64,000 nucleotides of DNA from Allorhizobium pseudoryzae (GCF_011046245.1 NZ_CP049244.1:868001-932000); one strand, 5' to 3'; numbered from the stretch's first letter, positions 35,246-46,649 are shown. Numbers and translations are program-made. Notes: generated from the sequence alone by a model not told the origin.

Positions 35246-36274
35246 GTGCTGTGCATCCTTGCCGATGATCTGACCGGTGCGCTGGATTCCGCGGCCCCAT
35301 TCGCTGGCCGCGGACTGCATACCGAAGTGGCGTTGACGCCTGAGGGGATCGAGCCGGCGCTCGCCGAGCATCCTGACGTTCTGTCCATCGATCTGGCCTG
35401 CCGTGAAAAGACGGAGCAGGAGACGCGTCGCCTTGCAGCGGACGCCGTTCGGCGGCTACCAGCGGGCGCGAAGGTCTTCATCAAGATCGATTCCCGTCTC
35501 AAGGGAAATGTGGCTGCGATGCTGGATGCCATTGCCTTTGGCCAGGCGCTGGTTGCTCCCGCCATTCCGGAGTTCAATCGCGTCGTCAGCAACGGCGCCG
35601 TCAGAGGCTTCGGTGTCGAGACGCCGATTGACATCGCCGCGTCGCTTGGTCGTCACGCCGCCCGGTCGCGTGTTCCCGATACGGCATCGCAGGCGGACAT
35701 GGATGCCGCGCTGGCCGAGGCGGAACGGGCGGACGTCGATCTCTGGGTTGGCGCACGCGGCCTGGCCGAAGCCTTGGCGAAGGCGTGGAATGGCAACCGC
35801 CAGCCGGTTGCTGCCGCAATCCCTGCGGGGCGAGCGCTCTTCGTCATCGGCTCGCGCGATCCTATCACACTGCAACAGATCGACCGGCTGAACCAGTCGG
35901 CGGACATTGATGACCGTCCAGCCGAAAATGGCCATCTGGAGAAGAACGACGTCATCGGTCGGGATGTGACTCTGGTGCGCGCGGTCGAGGGGCCGGTCAT
36001 CTGCCCGGCGGTCGATGTTTCGCAGCATCTTGCCGAGGGGGTTGTCCCCCGGCTGACGGACCAGGTGGAGACCTTGCTTCTGTGCGGCGGCGCCACGGCC
36101 GAAGCGGTTCTGCACCGGATGGGCATTCATCGGCTGCGCCTGCTTGGCGAGTGCCTGCCCGGCCTGGGGCTTGCGCAGAGTGGCCGACACTGCATCATTG
36201 CCAAATCGGGTGGTTTCGGGCAACCGGATACGCTGAAGGACATCGCAACGACGATTCTCGGGAAGACGGGCTGA
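35246..36274 (+). CDS. Four-carbon acid sugar kinase family protein (DUF1537, OtnK/DtnK-like)
   Basis: 342 residues from a GTG with GAGGAA about 8 nt upstream. N-terminal ILADDLTGALDSAAPFAGRG (4-23) and KIDSRLKGN near 88-96 are DUF1537 acid-binding motifs; the C-terminal LLLCGGATAEAVL and AKSGGFG are the nucleotide-binding motifs. The chain is about 80 residues shorter than usual 400-450-residue members, mainly in the middle. Known members phosphorylate D-threonate, D- or L-erythronate or related acids at the terminal hydroxyl, for oxidation by a PdxA2-type enzyme, which is encoded nearby at 38140. One base separates it from the gntR gene. Confidence 0.87.
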   Translation: MLCILADDLTGALDSAAPFAGRGLHTEVALTPEGIEPALAEHPDVLSIDLACREKTEQETRRLAADAVRRLPAGAKVFIKIDSRLKGNVAAMLDAIAFGQALVAPAIPEFNRVVSNGAVRGFGVETPIDIAASLGRHAARSRVPDTASQADMDAALAEAERADVDLWVGARGLAEALAKAWNGNRQPVAAAIPAGRALFVIGSRDPITLQQIDRLNQSADIDDRPAENGHLEKNDVIGRDVTLVRAVEGPVICPAVDVSQHLAEGVVPRLTDQVETLLLCGGATAEAVLHRMGIHRLRLLGECLPGLGLAQSGRHCIIAKSGGFGQPDTLKDIATTILGKTG

Positions 36275-36275
36275 G

Positions 36276-36983
36276 ATGGGGCTGACAGACGGAGCGGCGC
36301 GCAAGGCACTGCCGGACATCGTGTTTGAACGGATGCACCGGGCGATCAAGTCCGGGGCCTACAAGCCCGACGAACGCCTGCCCACCGAACATGATCTGGC
36401 TGCCGAATTCGAAGTCTCGCGTCCGGTCATCCGTGAGGCGCTGCGGCGCCTGCGCGATCAGGGGCTGATCTATTCGCGCCGCGGTGCGGGCAGTTTCGTG
36501 CGGGCGCTTGGCCTCAGAGAGCCGCTCGGGTTCGGCCAGTTGGAGAACGTTGCCGATCTGCTGAACTGTTATGAATTCCGCCTGACGCTGGAGCCGGCCG
36601 CCGCAGCCTCGGCTGCCCTTCGCCACGACGATACGAACCTGGTCGCAATCCGCCATGCGCTGGAGCTGTTGCGCGATGCAACGAACCGCCAGTCACATCG
36701 CGAAGATGCCGACTATCAGTTCCATCTGGCGATCGCCCGTGCGGCTCAGAACAACTACTTTTATACGGCCATGGAAGCGCTCAAGGACCACATCGCCGTG
36801 GGCATGAAGTTCCATGGTGCCTCGGTCAAACGGGAAGCTTCCGGTTTGTCGCGCGTGTTTGCCGAGCACGAAGCGATTGCCGCGGCCATTGCGGCGCGCG
36901 ACCCCGAAAGGGCGCGGCAATTGATGCACGACCACTTGACAGGATCGCGCGAACGCCTTTTCCAGTCGCCGCGGCGGGACTGA
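36276..36983 (+). CDS. GntR-family transcriptional regulator (FadR/FCD-like)
   Basis: 235 residues. Winged helix: MHRAIKSGAYKPDERLPTEHDLAAEFEVSRPVIREALRRLRDQGLIYSRRGAGSFV at about 20-75. The C-terminal FCD domain contains DADYQFHLAIARAAQN and FAEHEAIAAAI with the usual metal or ligand histidines. It immediately follows the acid-sugar kinase and faces the convergent iron alcohol dehydrogenase. It probably governs both the kinase unit and the divergent unit around 40300. Candidate half sites TTGTCAA are listed there. Confidence 0.9.
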   Translation: MGLTDGAARKALPDIVFERMHRAIKSGAYKPDERLPTEHDLAAEFEVSRPVIREALRRLRDQGLIYSRRGAGSFVRALGLREPLGFGQLENVADLLNCYEFRLTLEPAAAASAALRHDDTNLVAIRHALELLRDATNRQSHREDADYQFHLAIARAAQNNYFYTAMEALKDHIAVGMKFHGASVKREASGLSRVFAEHEAIAAAIAARDPERARQLMHDHLTGSRERLFQSPRRD

Positions 36984-37017
36984 TCCCACACCGCGACGCC
37001 CCCTGCGTCAATCGCCC

Positions 37018-38136
37018 TCAGAATGCCGCCTGGTAGATAGCCGCCACATCCTCAACCGTCATGTCGATCGGGTTGTTGTCCATCAGCCGGCGAATGGCAT
37101 GGGCATCGGCGGCAAAACGGGGCAGATCGCTGGCCTTGGCTCCGTGGCTGGACAATGCCATCGCGAGGCCGAGACCCGTGCAATAGTCATGGGCGGCGTC
37201 CCGAAGCGTATCCTGGTCCAGGTTGTCGCCGAAGCCGAGCGCTTCTGCGATCTCTGCCGTCTTGCCCGGCACGGCCGGCTGGTTGAAGGCCAGGACATGC
37301 GGAAAAACGATGGCATTCGCCAGGCCGTGCGGAAGATGCAAAAGGGTGCCCAGCGGATAGGCGATGGCATGGCCCGCCGCGGTGTTGACCGGGCCGAGAC
37401 AGATGCCGCCGTAGTAGGAGGCCAGCATCATGCCTTCGCGTGCTTCCGTATCGCCGCCGTCACGGACCGCCCGGGCAAGATAGCGCCCGACCAGTTGAAT
37501 GCCCATGCGGGCAAAGCCGTCAATCATCGGATGCGCGCGGCGATTGGTGAAGGCTTCCACGCAATGCGCCATGGCATCGACACCCGTGGCAGCCGTCACG
37601 GCAGGCGGAACCGAATAGGTCAGCTCGGGGTCGAGGACCGCCAGATCCGCGATCAGGTGAGGGCTCTCCACCGCGATCTTGCTGCCTTTGGCAGGATCGG
37701 TGATCAGCGAGCGGATGCCGGCTTCCGATCCGGTGCCGGCCGTCGTTGCCACCTGCGCCAGGCGTATGGTGCGACCCGCCACGCGGTTCGGGCCGGCCAC
37801 ATCGATGAGTGTCTGATCGCAATCCCAAAGCGCGGCAACGAGTTTCGCGACGTCCATGACGGAGCCGCCGCCGAGGCCGACAACGAGATCCGGTCGCACC
37901 TCGCGCGCGGCCGCAAGCGCTGCTTCCAGCGTTGCCATATCCGGCTCGCCCGGAATGGCGTCGAAGACACGGATACGGCCAGACAGTTGCAGCCGATCGA
38001 CGAAGGCCGCCGTGATCGGCGTGGCAATCACCAGTGTCGAGCCGATGTCTCCCGCCCAGGGGCCGACAGTCGCGACGGTGCCGGCGCCGACGGCGAGGCG
38101 ACGAGGCTGATGAATGGTAATGGGAACGATGGCCAT
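37018..38136 (-). CDS. Iron-containing alcohol dehydrogenase family protein (second copy)
   Basis: 372 residues. GLGGGSVMDVAKLVAALW at 87-104 binds NAD; TTAGTGSEAGIRSLI at 131-145 follows; metal ligands Asp187, His191, His256 and His270 are intact. It differs strongly from the copy at 31750, so the two are not a recent duplication. It starts 3 bp after the PdxA2 gene in the same operon, pointing to a reduced or aldehyde intermediate of acid-sugar breakdown. Substrate unknown. Confidence 0.88.
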   Translation of the reverse strand: MAIVPITIHQPRRLAVGAGTVATVGPWAGDIGSTLVIATPITAAFVDRLQLSGRIRVFDAIPGEPDMATLEAALAAAREVRPDLVVGLGGGSVMDVAKLVAALWDCDQTLIDVAGPNRVAGRTIRLAQVATTAGTGSEAGIRSLITDPAKGSKIAVESPHLIADLAVLDPELTYSVPPAVTAATGVDAMAHCVEAFTNRRAHPMIDGFARMGIQLVGRYLARAVRDGGDTEAREGMMLASYYGGICLGPVNTAAGHAIAYPLGTLLHLPHGLANAIVFPHVLAFNQPAVPGKTAEIAEALGFGDNLDQDTLRDAAHDYCTGLGLAMALSSHGAKASDLPRFAADAHAIRRLMDNNPIDMTVEDVAAIYQAAF

Positions 38137-38139
38137 CGA

Positions 38140-39096
38140 CTACTCCTTGCCGTCGCGTCCGGCGACCAGCCTGCGTGCGTAGGCGATCGCCGACAGCATG
38201 TTGCCGTGGTTGGCAACGCCCTTGCCGGCAATGTCGAAGGCGGTGCCGTGATCCACGGAGGTCCGGTCGATCGGCAGGTCCACCGAGACGTTGACGGCCG
38301 TATCGAAGGCCACCAGCTTGATCGGGATATGGCCCTGGTCATGATACTGCGCGACGACCAGGTCAAAGGCACCGGAATAGGCCCGGTGAAACACGGTATC
38401 GGCGGAGATCGGGCCGTAGGCTTCGATGCCTTCGGCGCGGGCGGCCGCGACCGCCGGAGCGATCTGGTCGTCGTCCTCGGTGCCGAAGAGGCCGTTCTCG
38501 CCGCAATGCGGGTTGATGCCGGCAACGGCGATGCGCGGGCGCTTATAGCCGATGCGCTTCAGATGCCGGTCACCGGCGCGGATGGTGGCAAGCACGCGCT
38601 CGGTGGTCGCACGCCGGATCGCCTCTTGAAGCGAGACGTGTGTCGAGACGTGGATCACCTTCAGCCGCTCCGAGGCGAGCAACATGTAGGCGGCCGACGA
38701 GCCGGTCAGGCTGCGCAGCATGCCGGTGTGCCCGTCGTAATGATGGCCGGCCAGATTCAGCGCCTCCTTGTTGATCGGGGCGGTGACGATACAGCCGATA
38801 TGGCCGGCCTCGGCATCCCGCACGGCCTTCTCGATGAACCGGAAGGCGGCATCGCCCGCCACCGGAGACAACGTTCCCCACGCAAGCGGCGCGCCCTCGA
38901 TGGGAAGATCCACCACGTAAGGGGCAAGATCGATCGAGGAGCCAAGCGCCGCACGGGCCGCCTCCAGCGTCTGGCGATTGCCATAGATGCGGGTCAGCGC
39001 GCGCTCATCGTCCGACATGTCGGAAAGAGCCCGCACGGTGATCTCCGGTCCGACGCCACACGGATCGCCCATGGTGATGCCGATGATCCTGCTCAT
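38140..39096 (-). CDS. pdxA: PdxA2-type 4-phospho-acid dehydrogenase (PdxA family)
   Basis: 318 residues. [11 protein letters not shown] at 9-19, TAPINK at 105-110, and the three metal histidines in DGHTGM (His123), STHVSL (His153) and YHDQGH (His252/256) are intact. PdxA oxidises 4-phosphohydroxythreonine in vitamin B6 synthesis, but the PdxA2 branch paired with DUF1537 kinases oxidises and decarboxylates 4-phospho-threonate or -erythronate to dihydroxyacetone phosphate. The kinase at 35246 makes the PdxA2 role the better reading. It overlaps the sialidase-like gene by 4 bp and is followed by the dehydrogenase after 3 bp. Confidence 0.88.
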   Translation of the reverse strand: MSRIIGITMGDPCGVGPEITVRALSDMSDDERALTRIYGNRQTLEAARAALGSSIDLAPYVVDLPIEGAPLAWGTLSPVAGDAAFRFIEKAVRDAEAGHIGCIVTAPINKEALNLAGHHYDGHTGMLRSLTGSSAAYMLLASERLKVIHVSTHVSLQEAIRRATTERVLATIRAGDRHLKRIGYKRPRIAVAGINPHCGENGLFGTEDDDQIAPAVAAARAEGIEAYGPISADTVFHRAYSGAFDLVVAQYHDQGHIPIKLVAFDTAVNVSVDLPIDRTSVDHGTAFDIAGKGVANHGNMLSAIAYARRLVAGRDGKE

Positions 39097-40289
39097 GCTT
39101 GTCTCCCCTGTGCACTGCCTGCCCAGCCGGGGGCAAGATGGACGTATTTGATCGCTCGTCGGTGGTAGGTATAGCTGATGTGAAGGCCGCCATCGGCATC
39201 TTCGATCAGCCAGGGATAGGACATTTCCTGATTTCGTCCATCCGTTGAATCATTCGACAGGCAGGTTCCGGGCCCGTCTTCGATCAGGATGCGCAACGGA
39301 AAGGTTTCTCCGCCGTCTTCGGACAGGCAGACGGTAACCGGTGCCCGCGGCACGCCCCAAATCGGCGTGCAGCCGCCCGTTGGATCTGCATCCGGACGAT
39401 CGTCTTCCACGCCCAGCTCGTCGTAGAGCGAGGCGCGCCTGTCGGTCGAGGTTGCCGCACTGACCGGATTGCAGATCATCGCGATCCGCCCATCCGTCAA
39501 CCGGATGGCGGCAATCGAGGAATTGTTGTTGGGAACATCTGTCGGCCGCGGCGGCGACCAGGTGCGCCCGCCATCATTGCTCTCCGTGCGGTAGACGAAA
39601 TCGGCCTGGCGACGCCGGAAGAACGCTGCCTGCCGGTCGCCATCAAGGTTGATAGGGCTCATGTGGACGCAACCGACCGAGTGTTGCAGCTCGCTCAGTT
39701 CCCAGCTTTGGCCGCTGTCCATCGAAACGCCCAGCGCTGCGATGTCATGACTGCCGTTCCATTTCTGGCCGGGACGCTGTACGCAGCGGAAAATCGGCAG
39801 GAGCCAGGCACCGTCATCCCGCAGCACCAGCGGTGCGCGGATGAAGCAGCCGCGCGGCAGGTCGAGGTAACGGCCGGTGTCGGCGGACAGCCGGGTCGCG
39901 TCGCTGGCGTCCCGACGGATTTCCGCCATGCGGATGCGGCACTCGTCCTGGTTGCCCGAGGGCTGGGAGGTGTGAAACAGCAGCAGCCGGCCATCCGGCG
40001 CGTAAAACAGGACCGGGTTCTGTTCCGAATGCGCCGCATCGAAGCTCAGCTGCTGAGGCGGGCCCCAGGTAGTGGAGCCAGGGTTCAGCACGCTCGCATA
40101 GATCGAGATATCGGACTTTCCCTCGAGCGAGCCACCGAACCAGGCGCAGATCAGGCTGCCGTCGGTCGTTGCGTGCAGGAAACTGGCATGGTTCTGAATC
40201 ATGGGAGATGGCAGGAGCGCTTCTCGACGGCTTGCCGTCGCTCCATCAAGGGCCCCCGTCATGCGCCGGGCTATTTCGTCGGGTGTCAT
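39093..40289 (-). CDS. Sialidase-fold (BNR repeat) exo-glycosidase family protein, cytoplasmic
   Basis: 398 residues. A six-bladed propeller is indicated by Asp-box repeats [23 protein letters not shown] and [12 protein letters not shown], and by the N-terminal [28 protein letters not shown] with an arginine-poor FRIP-like position. There is no signal peptide and no membrane anchor, whereas most sialidases act outside the cell. It is the first gene of the operon with PdxA2 and the iron dehydrogenase. It may hydrolyse an imported sialoside-like or uronate conjugate, or be a propeller with another activity. An FRIP motif and full arginine triad could not be confirmed by eye. Confidence 0.78.
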   Translation of the reverse strand: MTPDEIARRMTGALDGATASRREALLPSPMIQNHASFLHATTDGSLICAWFGGSLEGKSDISIYASVLNPGSTTWGPPQQLSFDAAHSEQNPVLFYAPDGRLLLFHTSQPSGNQDECRIRMAEIRRDASDATRLSADTGRYLDLPRGCFIRAPLVLRDDGAWLLPIFRCVQRPGQKWNGSHDIAALGVSMDSGQSWELSELQHSVGCVHMSPINLDGDRQAAFFRRRQADFVYRTESNDGGRTWSPPRPTDVPNNNSSIAAIRLTDGRIAMICNPVSAATSTDRRASLYDELGVEDDRPDADPTGGCTPIWGVPRAPVTVCLSEDGGETFPLRILIEDGPGTCLSNDSTDGRNQEMSYPWLIEDADGGLHISYTYHRRAIKYVHLAPGWAGSAQGRQA

Positions 40290-40624
40290 ACGCGTCTCCT
40301 CTCGGCGGCCAGAATTGCCATATTTGCAAAGTTGTCAAGTTTTTATGGTCGCTTCATCGGCGAAATATCTCATTGATTCACAATCTAAAATATTGAAACT
40401 AAAAAGTTTTATTATGATTGAAAAATTTCCTATCAGATTGCTTGCGGAAATAAATTGACAAACTTGGTGAGACCGATGATGGTTGCGACATGAACCGCAG
40501 CGCCGGCCATTATGGAGTCACGGCCGGGGCATTGTCTCAAGCGGTCCGTGCGGCGTAGCCCCTCAACAGAAGGTGGTTCGCCGGCAGAAGATGGCGATAC
40601 GTCTCAACCTGGGAGGAGTATGAC
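40290..40624. promoter_or_regulatory. AT-rich divergent control region
   Basis: 335 bp between the sialidase-fold operon and the second Dpp-type operon. About 150 bp (40310-40465) is strikingly AT-rich. It holds TTGTCAA at 40332-40338 and its reverse complement TTGACAA at 40455-40461, each near one of the divergent starts, in similar flanks (AAGTT-GTCAA type). TTGACA at 40455-40460 is also a perfect -35 hexamer for the plus-strand operon, though no good -10 follows. No gene is visible. Confidence 0.5.
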
Positions 40625-42136
40625 GTGACAAAATCCTTGATTTCCGGCGCCCTGATGGTGGGTGCCGCATTGTTGACGAGCCTGTCGCCCGCGCTTGCGG
40701 GCTCCGGTCCGATCAAAATCGTGCTTCCCGAAGAGGCGGATCTGCTGGAGCCGTGCATGGCGACCCGGTCCAATATCGGGCGTATCATCATGGAGAATGT
40801 CAGCGAGACGCTGACGGAGCTGGATGTCCGGGGCAAGCAGGGTGTCATGCCGCGCCTTGCGGAAAAGTGGGAACAAAATGCGGATGGCAGCTGGCGCTTT
40901 CATCTGCGCAAGGGCGTCAAGTTCTCCGACGGCAGTGCGTTTGATGCGAAGGATGTCAAGCACAGCATCGACCGCGTGATGAGCGACAAGATGACCTGCG
41001 AGGCAAAGCGCTATTTCGGCGGCATGACAATCGATGCCGCAGTCGTCGATGACGCCACCATCGACATCAAGGTGAGCCCGGTTCAGCCGATCATGCCGCT
41101 TCTCATGTCGCTGGTCACGATCGTGCCGGAAAACACGCCCATGCAGTTCGTGCGCGAACCGATCGGCACGGGTCCGTACAAGCTGACGAACTGGACGCCG
41201 GGACAGCAGATCGTCCTGGAAAACCGCGCCGATTATTGGGGCAAGCAGCCGAGCGTCACGAAAGCCACCTATCTGTTCCGCGCCGATCCTTCTGTGCGCG
41301 CGGCGATGGTGCAGACGGGCGAGGCAGATCTGTCTCCCTCCATCTCGCAGTTGGACGCGACAAACCCGAAGACGGACTTCTCCTATCTCGACAGCGAAAC
41401 GGTCTATCTTCGCATTGACCACAATATCGCGCCGCTGAATGACGTGCGGGTTCGCAAGGCGCTAAATCTGGCCATCGATCGCAAGGCCTTCCTGGGAACG
41501 CTGGTGCCGGAAGGTGCCGTTCTCGCGACGGCGATCGTGCCGCCGACGACGCTCGGCTGGAACCCGGACGTGAAGCAGTTCCCCTTTGATCCCGAGGCGG
41601 CCAAGAAGCTGCTGGCGGAGGCGAAGGCGGCAGGTGTGCCGGTTGACAAGCCGATCACCGTCATTGCGCGGAGCGCCAACTTCCCGAACGTCACGGAAAT
41701 CATGGAAGCCATCCAGGCTCAGTTGCAGGATGTCGGTTTCAACGTCGATCTGAAGTTCGTCGAGGTGGCCGAGCACGAGACCTATTACTCGAAGCCCTTC
41801 AAGGAAGGTCGCGGACCGCAACTGGTTGCCGCGATGCACGATAACTCCAAGGGTGATCCGTCCTTCTCGATGTTCTTCAAATATGCGTCGAAGGGAACCC
41901 AGTCCGGGTTTTCCGATCCGAAGGTGGACGATCTCATCCAGCGGGCCTCCGCAGCCGTGGGTGACGAGCGAGCCAAGCTCTGGTCGCAGTTGATCGCCTA
42001 TCTGCATGATGATGTGGTGGCAGACGTCCTGCTCTTCCACATGGTGGGCTATGCACGCGTCTCCGAGCGGCTGGATTTCAAGCCAACGATTGCCACAAAC
42101 TCCATGCTGCAACTCTCCGAGATCGGTATCAAGTAA
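40625..42136 (+). CDS. Dipeptide-type ABC transporter substrate-binding protein (SBP_bac_5), second system
   Basis: 503 residues, GTG start with GGGAGGAG 7-8 nt upstream. Signal peptide: LISGALMVGAALLTSLSPALA, then GSGPIKIV. SBP_bac_5 features: LAEKWEQNADGSWRFHLRKGVKFSDGSAFDAKDVKHSIDRV near 78-118, EPIGTGPYKL near 178, and VRKALNLAIDRKAFL near 280. SBP_bac_5 systems carry peptides, but also nickel, opines, glycosides and, in some pathogens, sialic acid. Its neighbours are a sialidase-fold protein and a DapA-family lyase, so a sugar acid is a reasonable guess. Confidence 0.9.
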   Translation: MTKSLISGALMVGAALLTSLSPALAGSGPIKIVLPEEADLLEPCMATRSNIGRIIMENVSETLTELDVRGKQGVMPRLAEKWEQNADGSWRFHLRKGVKFSDGSAFDAKDVKHSIDRVMSDKMTCEAKRYFGGMTIDAAVVDDATIDIKVSPVQPIMPLLMSLVTIVPENTPMQFVREPIGTGPYKLTNWTPGQQIVLENRADYWGKQPSVTKATYLFRADPSVRAAMVQTGEADLSPSISQLDATNPKTDFSYLDSETVYLRIDHNIAPLNDVRVRKALNLAIDRKAFLGTLVPEGAVLATAIVPPTTLGWNPDVKQFPFDPEAAKKLLAEAKAAGVPVDKPITVIARSANFPNVTEIMEAIQAQLQDVGFNVDLKFVEVAEHETYYSKPFKEGRGPQLVAAMHDNSKGDPSFSMFFKYASKGTQSGFSDPKVDDLIQRASAAVGDERAKLWSQLIAYLHDDVVADVLLFHMVGYARVSERLDFKPTIATNSMLQLSEIGIK

Positions 42137-42180
42137 GGCGGCGGACCGCTGGACGCCCAAACGGGGGTCTGGTGCCGAGC

Positions 42181-42203
42181 GGCGGCGGGGTCAACCCGCC
42201 GCC
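42181..42203 (+). other. Intra-operon hairpin after the binding-protein gene
   Basis: GGCGGCGGG and CCCGCCGCC form a perfect 9-bp stem with a GTCAA loop in the gap before the permease. Same position relative to the binding protein as the hairpin at 20875-20902. Confidence 0.5.
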
Positions 42204-42224
42204 GGTATTCATGGGAGGTCGATC

Positions 42225-43139
42225 ATGCTCAGTTTTATCCGCAAGCGATCCGTCGCCAGCCTCTTCTCGCTGGTCGGGCTGATCGTGATGGTGTTCTTTC
42301 TCTCGCGCATGACCGGCGACCCTGCCTCGCTCTTCCTGCCGGTTGAGGCATCGGCCGAAATGAAGCAGCAGTTCCGTGAACTGCATGGCCTCAATGACCC
42401 CATGCTGGTTCAGTTCGGCCGATACGTCGGCGATGTCCTGACGGGGGATCTGGGCGAGTCCTATCGCAAGGCGCGTCCCGCCCTGGATGTGGTTCTGGAG
42501 GCCTTCGTCTGGACCCTGTGGCTCGCCGTCATCACAATGAGCCTCGTCACCTGTGCTGCCATTGTCGTCGGTTCGCTGGCGGCGTTCCGTGCGGGCGGAT
42601 TTTTCGACCGCACGGCCTCCATGCTGTCGCTGATCGGCGCCTCCGTTCCGGATTTCTGGCTGGCCATCGTGGCGATCGTCATCTTCTCGGTCAATCTCAC
42701 CCTGCTGCCCACCTCCGGGACCGGCTCGTTTGCCCATTGGATCCTGCCGATCGCGGTTCTGTTCGTGCGCCCCTTCGGCATCATCGTCCAGGTCGTGCGC
42801 GGATCGATGATCAATGCGCTGTCGTCGGCCTATGTAAAGACCGCGCGCGCGAAAGGCGTGCGCTCCGGGCCGATCATCTTCATTCACGCGCTGCGCAATG
42901 CCATGCTGCCCGTCATTACCGTCATCGGCGACCAGGCGGCCAGCCTGCTGAACGGTGCCGTGGTGGTGGAGACCATCTTCGGTTTTCCAGGTGTGGGAAA
43001 ATTGATGATCGATTCCATTCTGCAGAGGGACTTCAACGTGGTTCTCGCCGCCATCCTGGTCACGGCGCTTGCCATCTTTTTCATGAATGTGCTGATCGAC
43101 CTTGCCTATGCTCTGCTCGATCCACGCATCCGCCACTGA
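42225..43139 (+). CDS. Dipeptide-type ABC transporter permease (DppB family), second system
   Basis: 304 residues from the ATG at 42225, with GGGAGG about 7 nt upstream; the frame is open earlier only because of GC-rich sequence in the preceding gene. Opening FIRKRSVASLFSLVGLIVMVFFLSRMTGDPASL and the coupling loop SSAYVKTARAKGVRSGPIIFIHALRNAMLP near 200-228 identify a DppB-type subunit. GDLGESYRKARPALDVVLEAF is the usual periplasmic loop. It pairs with the next gene, 12 bp away. Confidence 0.9.
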   Translation: MLSFIRKRSVASLFSLVGLIVMVFFLSRMTGDPASLFLPVEASAEMKQQFRELHGLNDPMLVQFGRYVGDVLTGDLGESYRKARPALDVVLEAFVWTLWLAVITMSLVTCAAIVVGSLAAFRAGGFFDRTASMLSLIGASVPDFWLAIVAIVIFSVNLTLLPTSGTGSFAHWILPIAVLFVRPFGIIVQVVRGSMINALSSAYVKTARAKGVRSGPIIFIHALRNAMLPVITVIGDQAASLLNGAVVVETIFGFPGVGKLMIDSILQRDFNVVLAAILVTALAIFFMNVLIDLAYALLDPRIRH

Positions 43140-43151
43140 GGAGGGAAGACA

Positions 43152-44073
43152 GTGACTGTTTCTTCCACCGCACCCGATGCCATGGCTGGCGAGGAACCCG
43201 CGTTCATCCGTCGCCTCGGCCGTATGCTCCTTGCCGACAGGTTCGCCCTGGTGGCCGCGCTCTTTCTGGTGCTGATGCTGGTGCTCGCGCTGGTCGGACC
43301 GGCCTGGCTGAATGACGAGGCCATCAAGCAGAACCTGCGCGGGCGCAATCTCGCGCCCTTCGACTGGTCGCGCGACTGGCTGTGGTGGCTGGGTGCCGAT
43401 GCGCTCGGCCGTCCCCTGCTTGCCCGCATCATCGTCGCAGCGCAGAACACGCTGATGGTGGCCGCCGGTGCGGTCCTCATTTCGGCGGTGGTCGGCACGT
43501 TTCTGGGCTTGCTGGCCGGATTTTCCTCTCCCCGCGTCAGCCAGGCAATCATGCGTCTGGCAGACGTGATCATGTCCTTCCCTTCGCTGCTGATCGCCGT
43601 GATCGTCCTTTATCTGCTGGGATCGTCGATCCTCAACCTGATGCTGGTCCTGTCGATCACCCGCATTCCGGTTTATCTGCGCACGACGCGCGCGGAGGTT
43701 CTGGAAGTCCGCGAGCGCATGTTCGTCCAGGCGGCCCGCGTGATGGGCGCCTCCAGCCGGCGCATTCTGTTTCGGCACATCCTGCCGATCGTCTTCCCGA
43801 CGCTGACGACGCTTGCAACGCTCGACTTCGCCTATGTCATGCTGGCGGAAAGCGCGCTCTCCTTCCTGGGCATCGGCATCCAGCCGCCGGATATCACCTG
43901 GGGCTTGATGATCTCGCAGGGGCGCCAGTATCTCACCAATGCCTGGTGGCTGTCCTTCTGGCCGGGCCTCGCCATCATTCTCACCACGCTGTCGCTCAAT
44001 CTCCTGTCGAACTGGCTGCGCATTGCGCTCGACCCGACGCAGCGCTGGCGGCTCGAAATGAAGGGGGGAACCC

Positions 44074-44081
<8 letters not shown>
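43152..44081 (+). CDS. Dipeptide-type ABC transporter permease (DppC family), second system
   Basis: 309 residues, GTG start. DRFALVAALFLVLMLVLALVGPAWL is the first helix, LGADALGRPLLARIIVAAQ is the DppC signature, and the coupling loop reads RERMFVQAARVMGASSRRILFRHILPIVFPT near 195-225. SALSFLGIGIQPPDITWG is the conserved late segment. The stop overlaps the ATPase start by 8 bp. Confidence 0.9.
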
Positions 44082-45708
<1,627 letters not shown>

Positions 45709-45712
45709 ACTC

Positions 45713-46603
45713 ATGTCCGCAAAGGCCTTCGTGGCGCTCGTCACGTGTTTCAACGAAGACGAGACCATCAATTTCGACGCGACGCGGGCACAGGTGCGCC
45801 GCCAGGTCGCCGCCGGCAACAACATCATGTGCGCCGGAACCAACGGCGATTTCACCGCACTGACCTTCGAGGAAAAGGTCCGGCTGACGGAAGAAGTGGT
45901 GGATGAGGTCAACGGCAAGGCGCAGGTCATCGTCAACGCCGGCATGCCGGCCACCTTCGAGACGCTGAAGCTGGCCCGGGAATTCGACCGGATCGGTGTC
46001 GATGGGATCGCAGTAATCACGCCCTTCTTCATCGCCTGCACGCAGGATGGCCTGATCCGCCATTTCTCGACCGTTGCCGATGCCGTCGAAACGCCCGTCT
46101 ATCTCTACGACATCCCGGCGCGCACGCAGAACCATATCGAACCGGAAACGGCCCGCCAGCTGGCCGGCCACGGGAATATCGCCGGCATCAAGGATTCCGG
46201 TGGTGCGCAGCAGACGCTCGAGGCCTATCTGCAGGTGGCGCGCGATGTGCCGGGCTTCGAAGTCTATTCCGGTCCGGACCATCTTGTCCTCTGGTCCCTG
46301 CAAAATGGCGCCGCTGGCTGCATTTCGGGCCTCGGCAACGCGCTGCCGCAGGTGCTCGCCGGCATTCTGGGCGGGTTTAACCGCGGTGATATCGCCGAAG
46401 CCGAACGGCAGCAGGCGATCTATACCGCCTTCCGCACGGACCTTTATGCGCTGGGTTTCGCGCCCGCCATGGTCAAGCGCGCCCTTTACCTGCAGGACGC
46501 CTCGGTCGGTGCCAGCCGCCAGCCGGCACTTCTGCCGGATCCGGTACAGGATGAGAAGATCCGCGACATCCTCGACCGCTATGGGATCGGGCAGCGGGCA
46601 TAA
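45713..46603 (+). CDS. Dihydrodipicolinate synthase/N-acetylneuraminate lyase (DapA) family protein, second copy
   Basis: 296 residues from the ATG at 45713, 4 bp after the ATPase stop. AGTNGDFTALTFEEK at 41-55 is the 2-keto-acid binding loop, YDIPART at 132-138 holds the catalytic tyrosine, and Lys160 in AGIKDSGG is the Schiff-base lysine. Unlike the copy at 12462 this one keeps the normal Tyr motif. Likely activities are cleavage of a 2-keto-3-deoxy sugar acid or a nonulosonate to pyruvate plus an aldehyde. It is the last gene of the second transporter operon, so its substrate is probably what the transporter brings in. Confidence 0.88.
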   Translation: MSAKAFVALVTCFNEDETINFDATRAQVRRQVAAGNNIMCAGTNGDFTALTFEEKVRLTEEVVDEVNGKAQVIVNAGMPATFETLKLAREFDRIGVDGIAVITPFFIACTQDGLIRHFSTVADAVETPVYLYDIPARTQNHIEPETARQLAGHGNIAGIKDSGGAQQTLEAYLQVARDVPGFEVYSGPDHLVLWSLQNGAAGCISGLGNALPQVLAGILGGFNRGDIAEAERQQAIYTAFRTDLYALGFAPAMVKRALYLQDASVGASRQPALLPDPVQDEKIRDILDRYGIGQRA

Positions 46604-46622
46604 GCACCCGCGGTCCGAAACG

Positions 46623-46649
46623 CGCGGCCAGGGCTATCCCCAGGCCGCG
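46623..46649. terminator. Hairpin between convergent DapA-family and ThDP-enzyme genes
   Basis: CGCGGCC and GGCCGCG form a 7-bp stem with an inner GG/CC pair, 20 bp after the lyase stop. The rest of the 243-bp convergent gap (46604-46846) shows no gene. Confidence 0.45.

Noticed and set aside
38140..39096. Vitamin B6 biosynthesis PdxA
   Set aside because: The operon partners (DUF1537 kinase nearby, sialidase-fold gene, iron dehydrogenase) fit the PdxA2 acid-sugar branch better; sequence alone does not exclude the housekeeping role.
37099..39168. Long open frame of 689 codons on the plus strand
   Set aside because: Antisense to the iron dehydrogenase and PdxA2 genes, with composition typical of reversed coding DNA.
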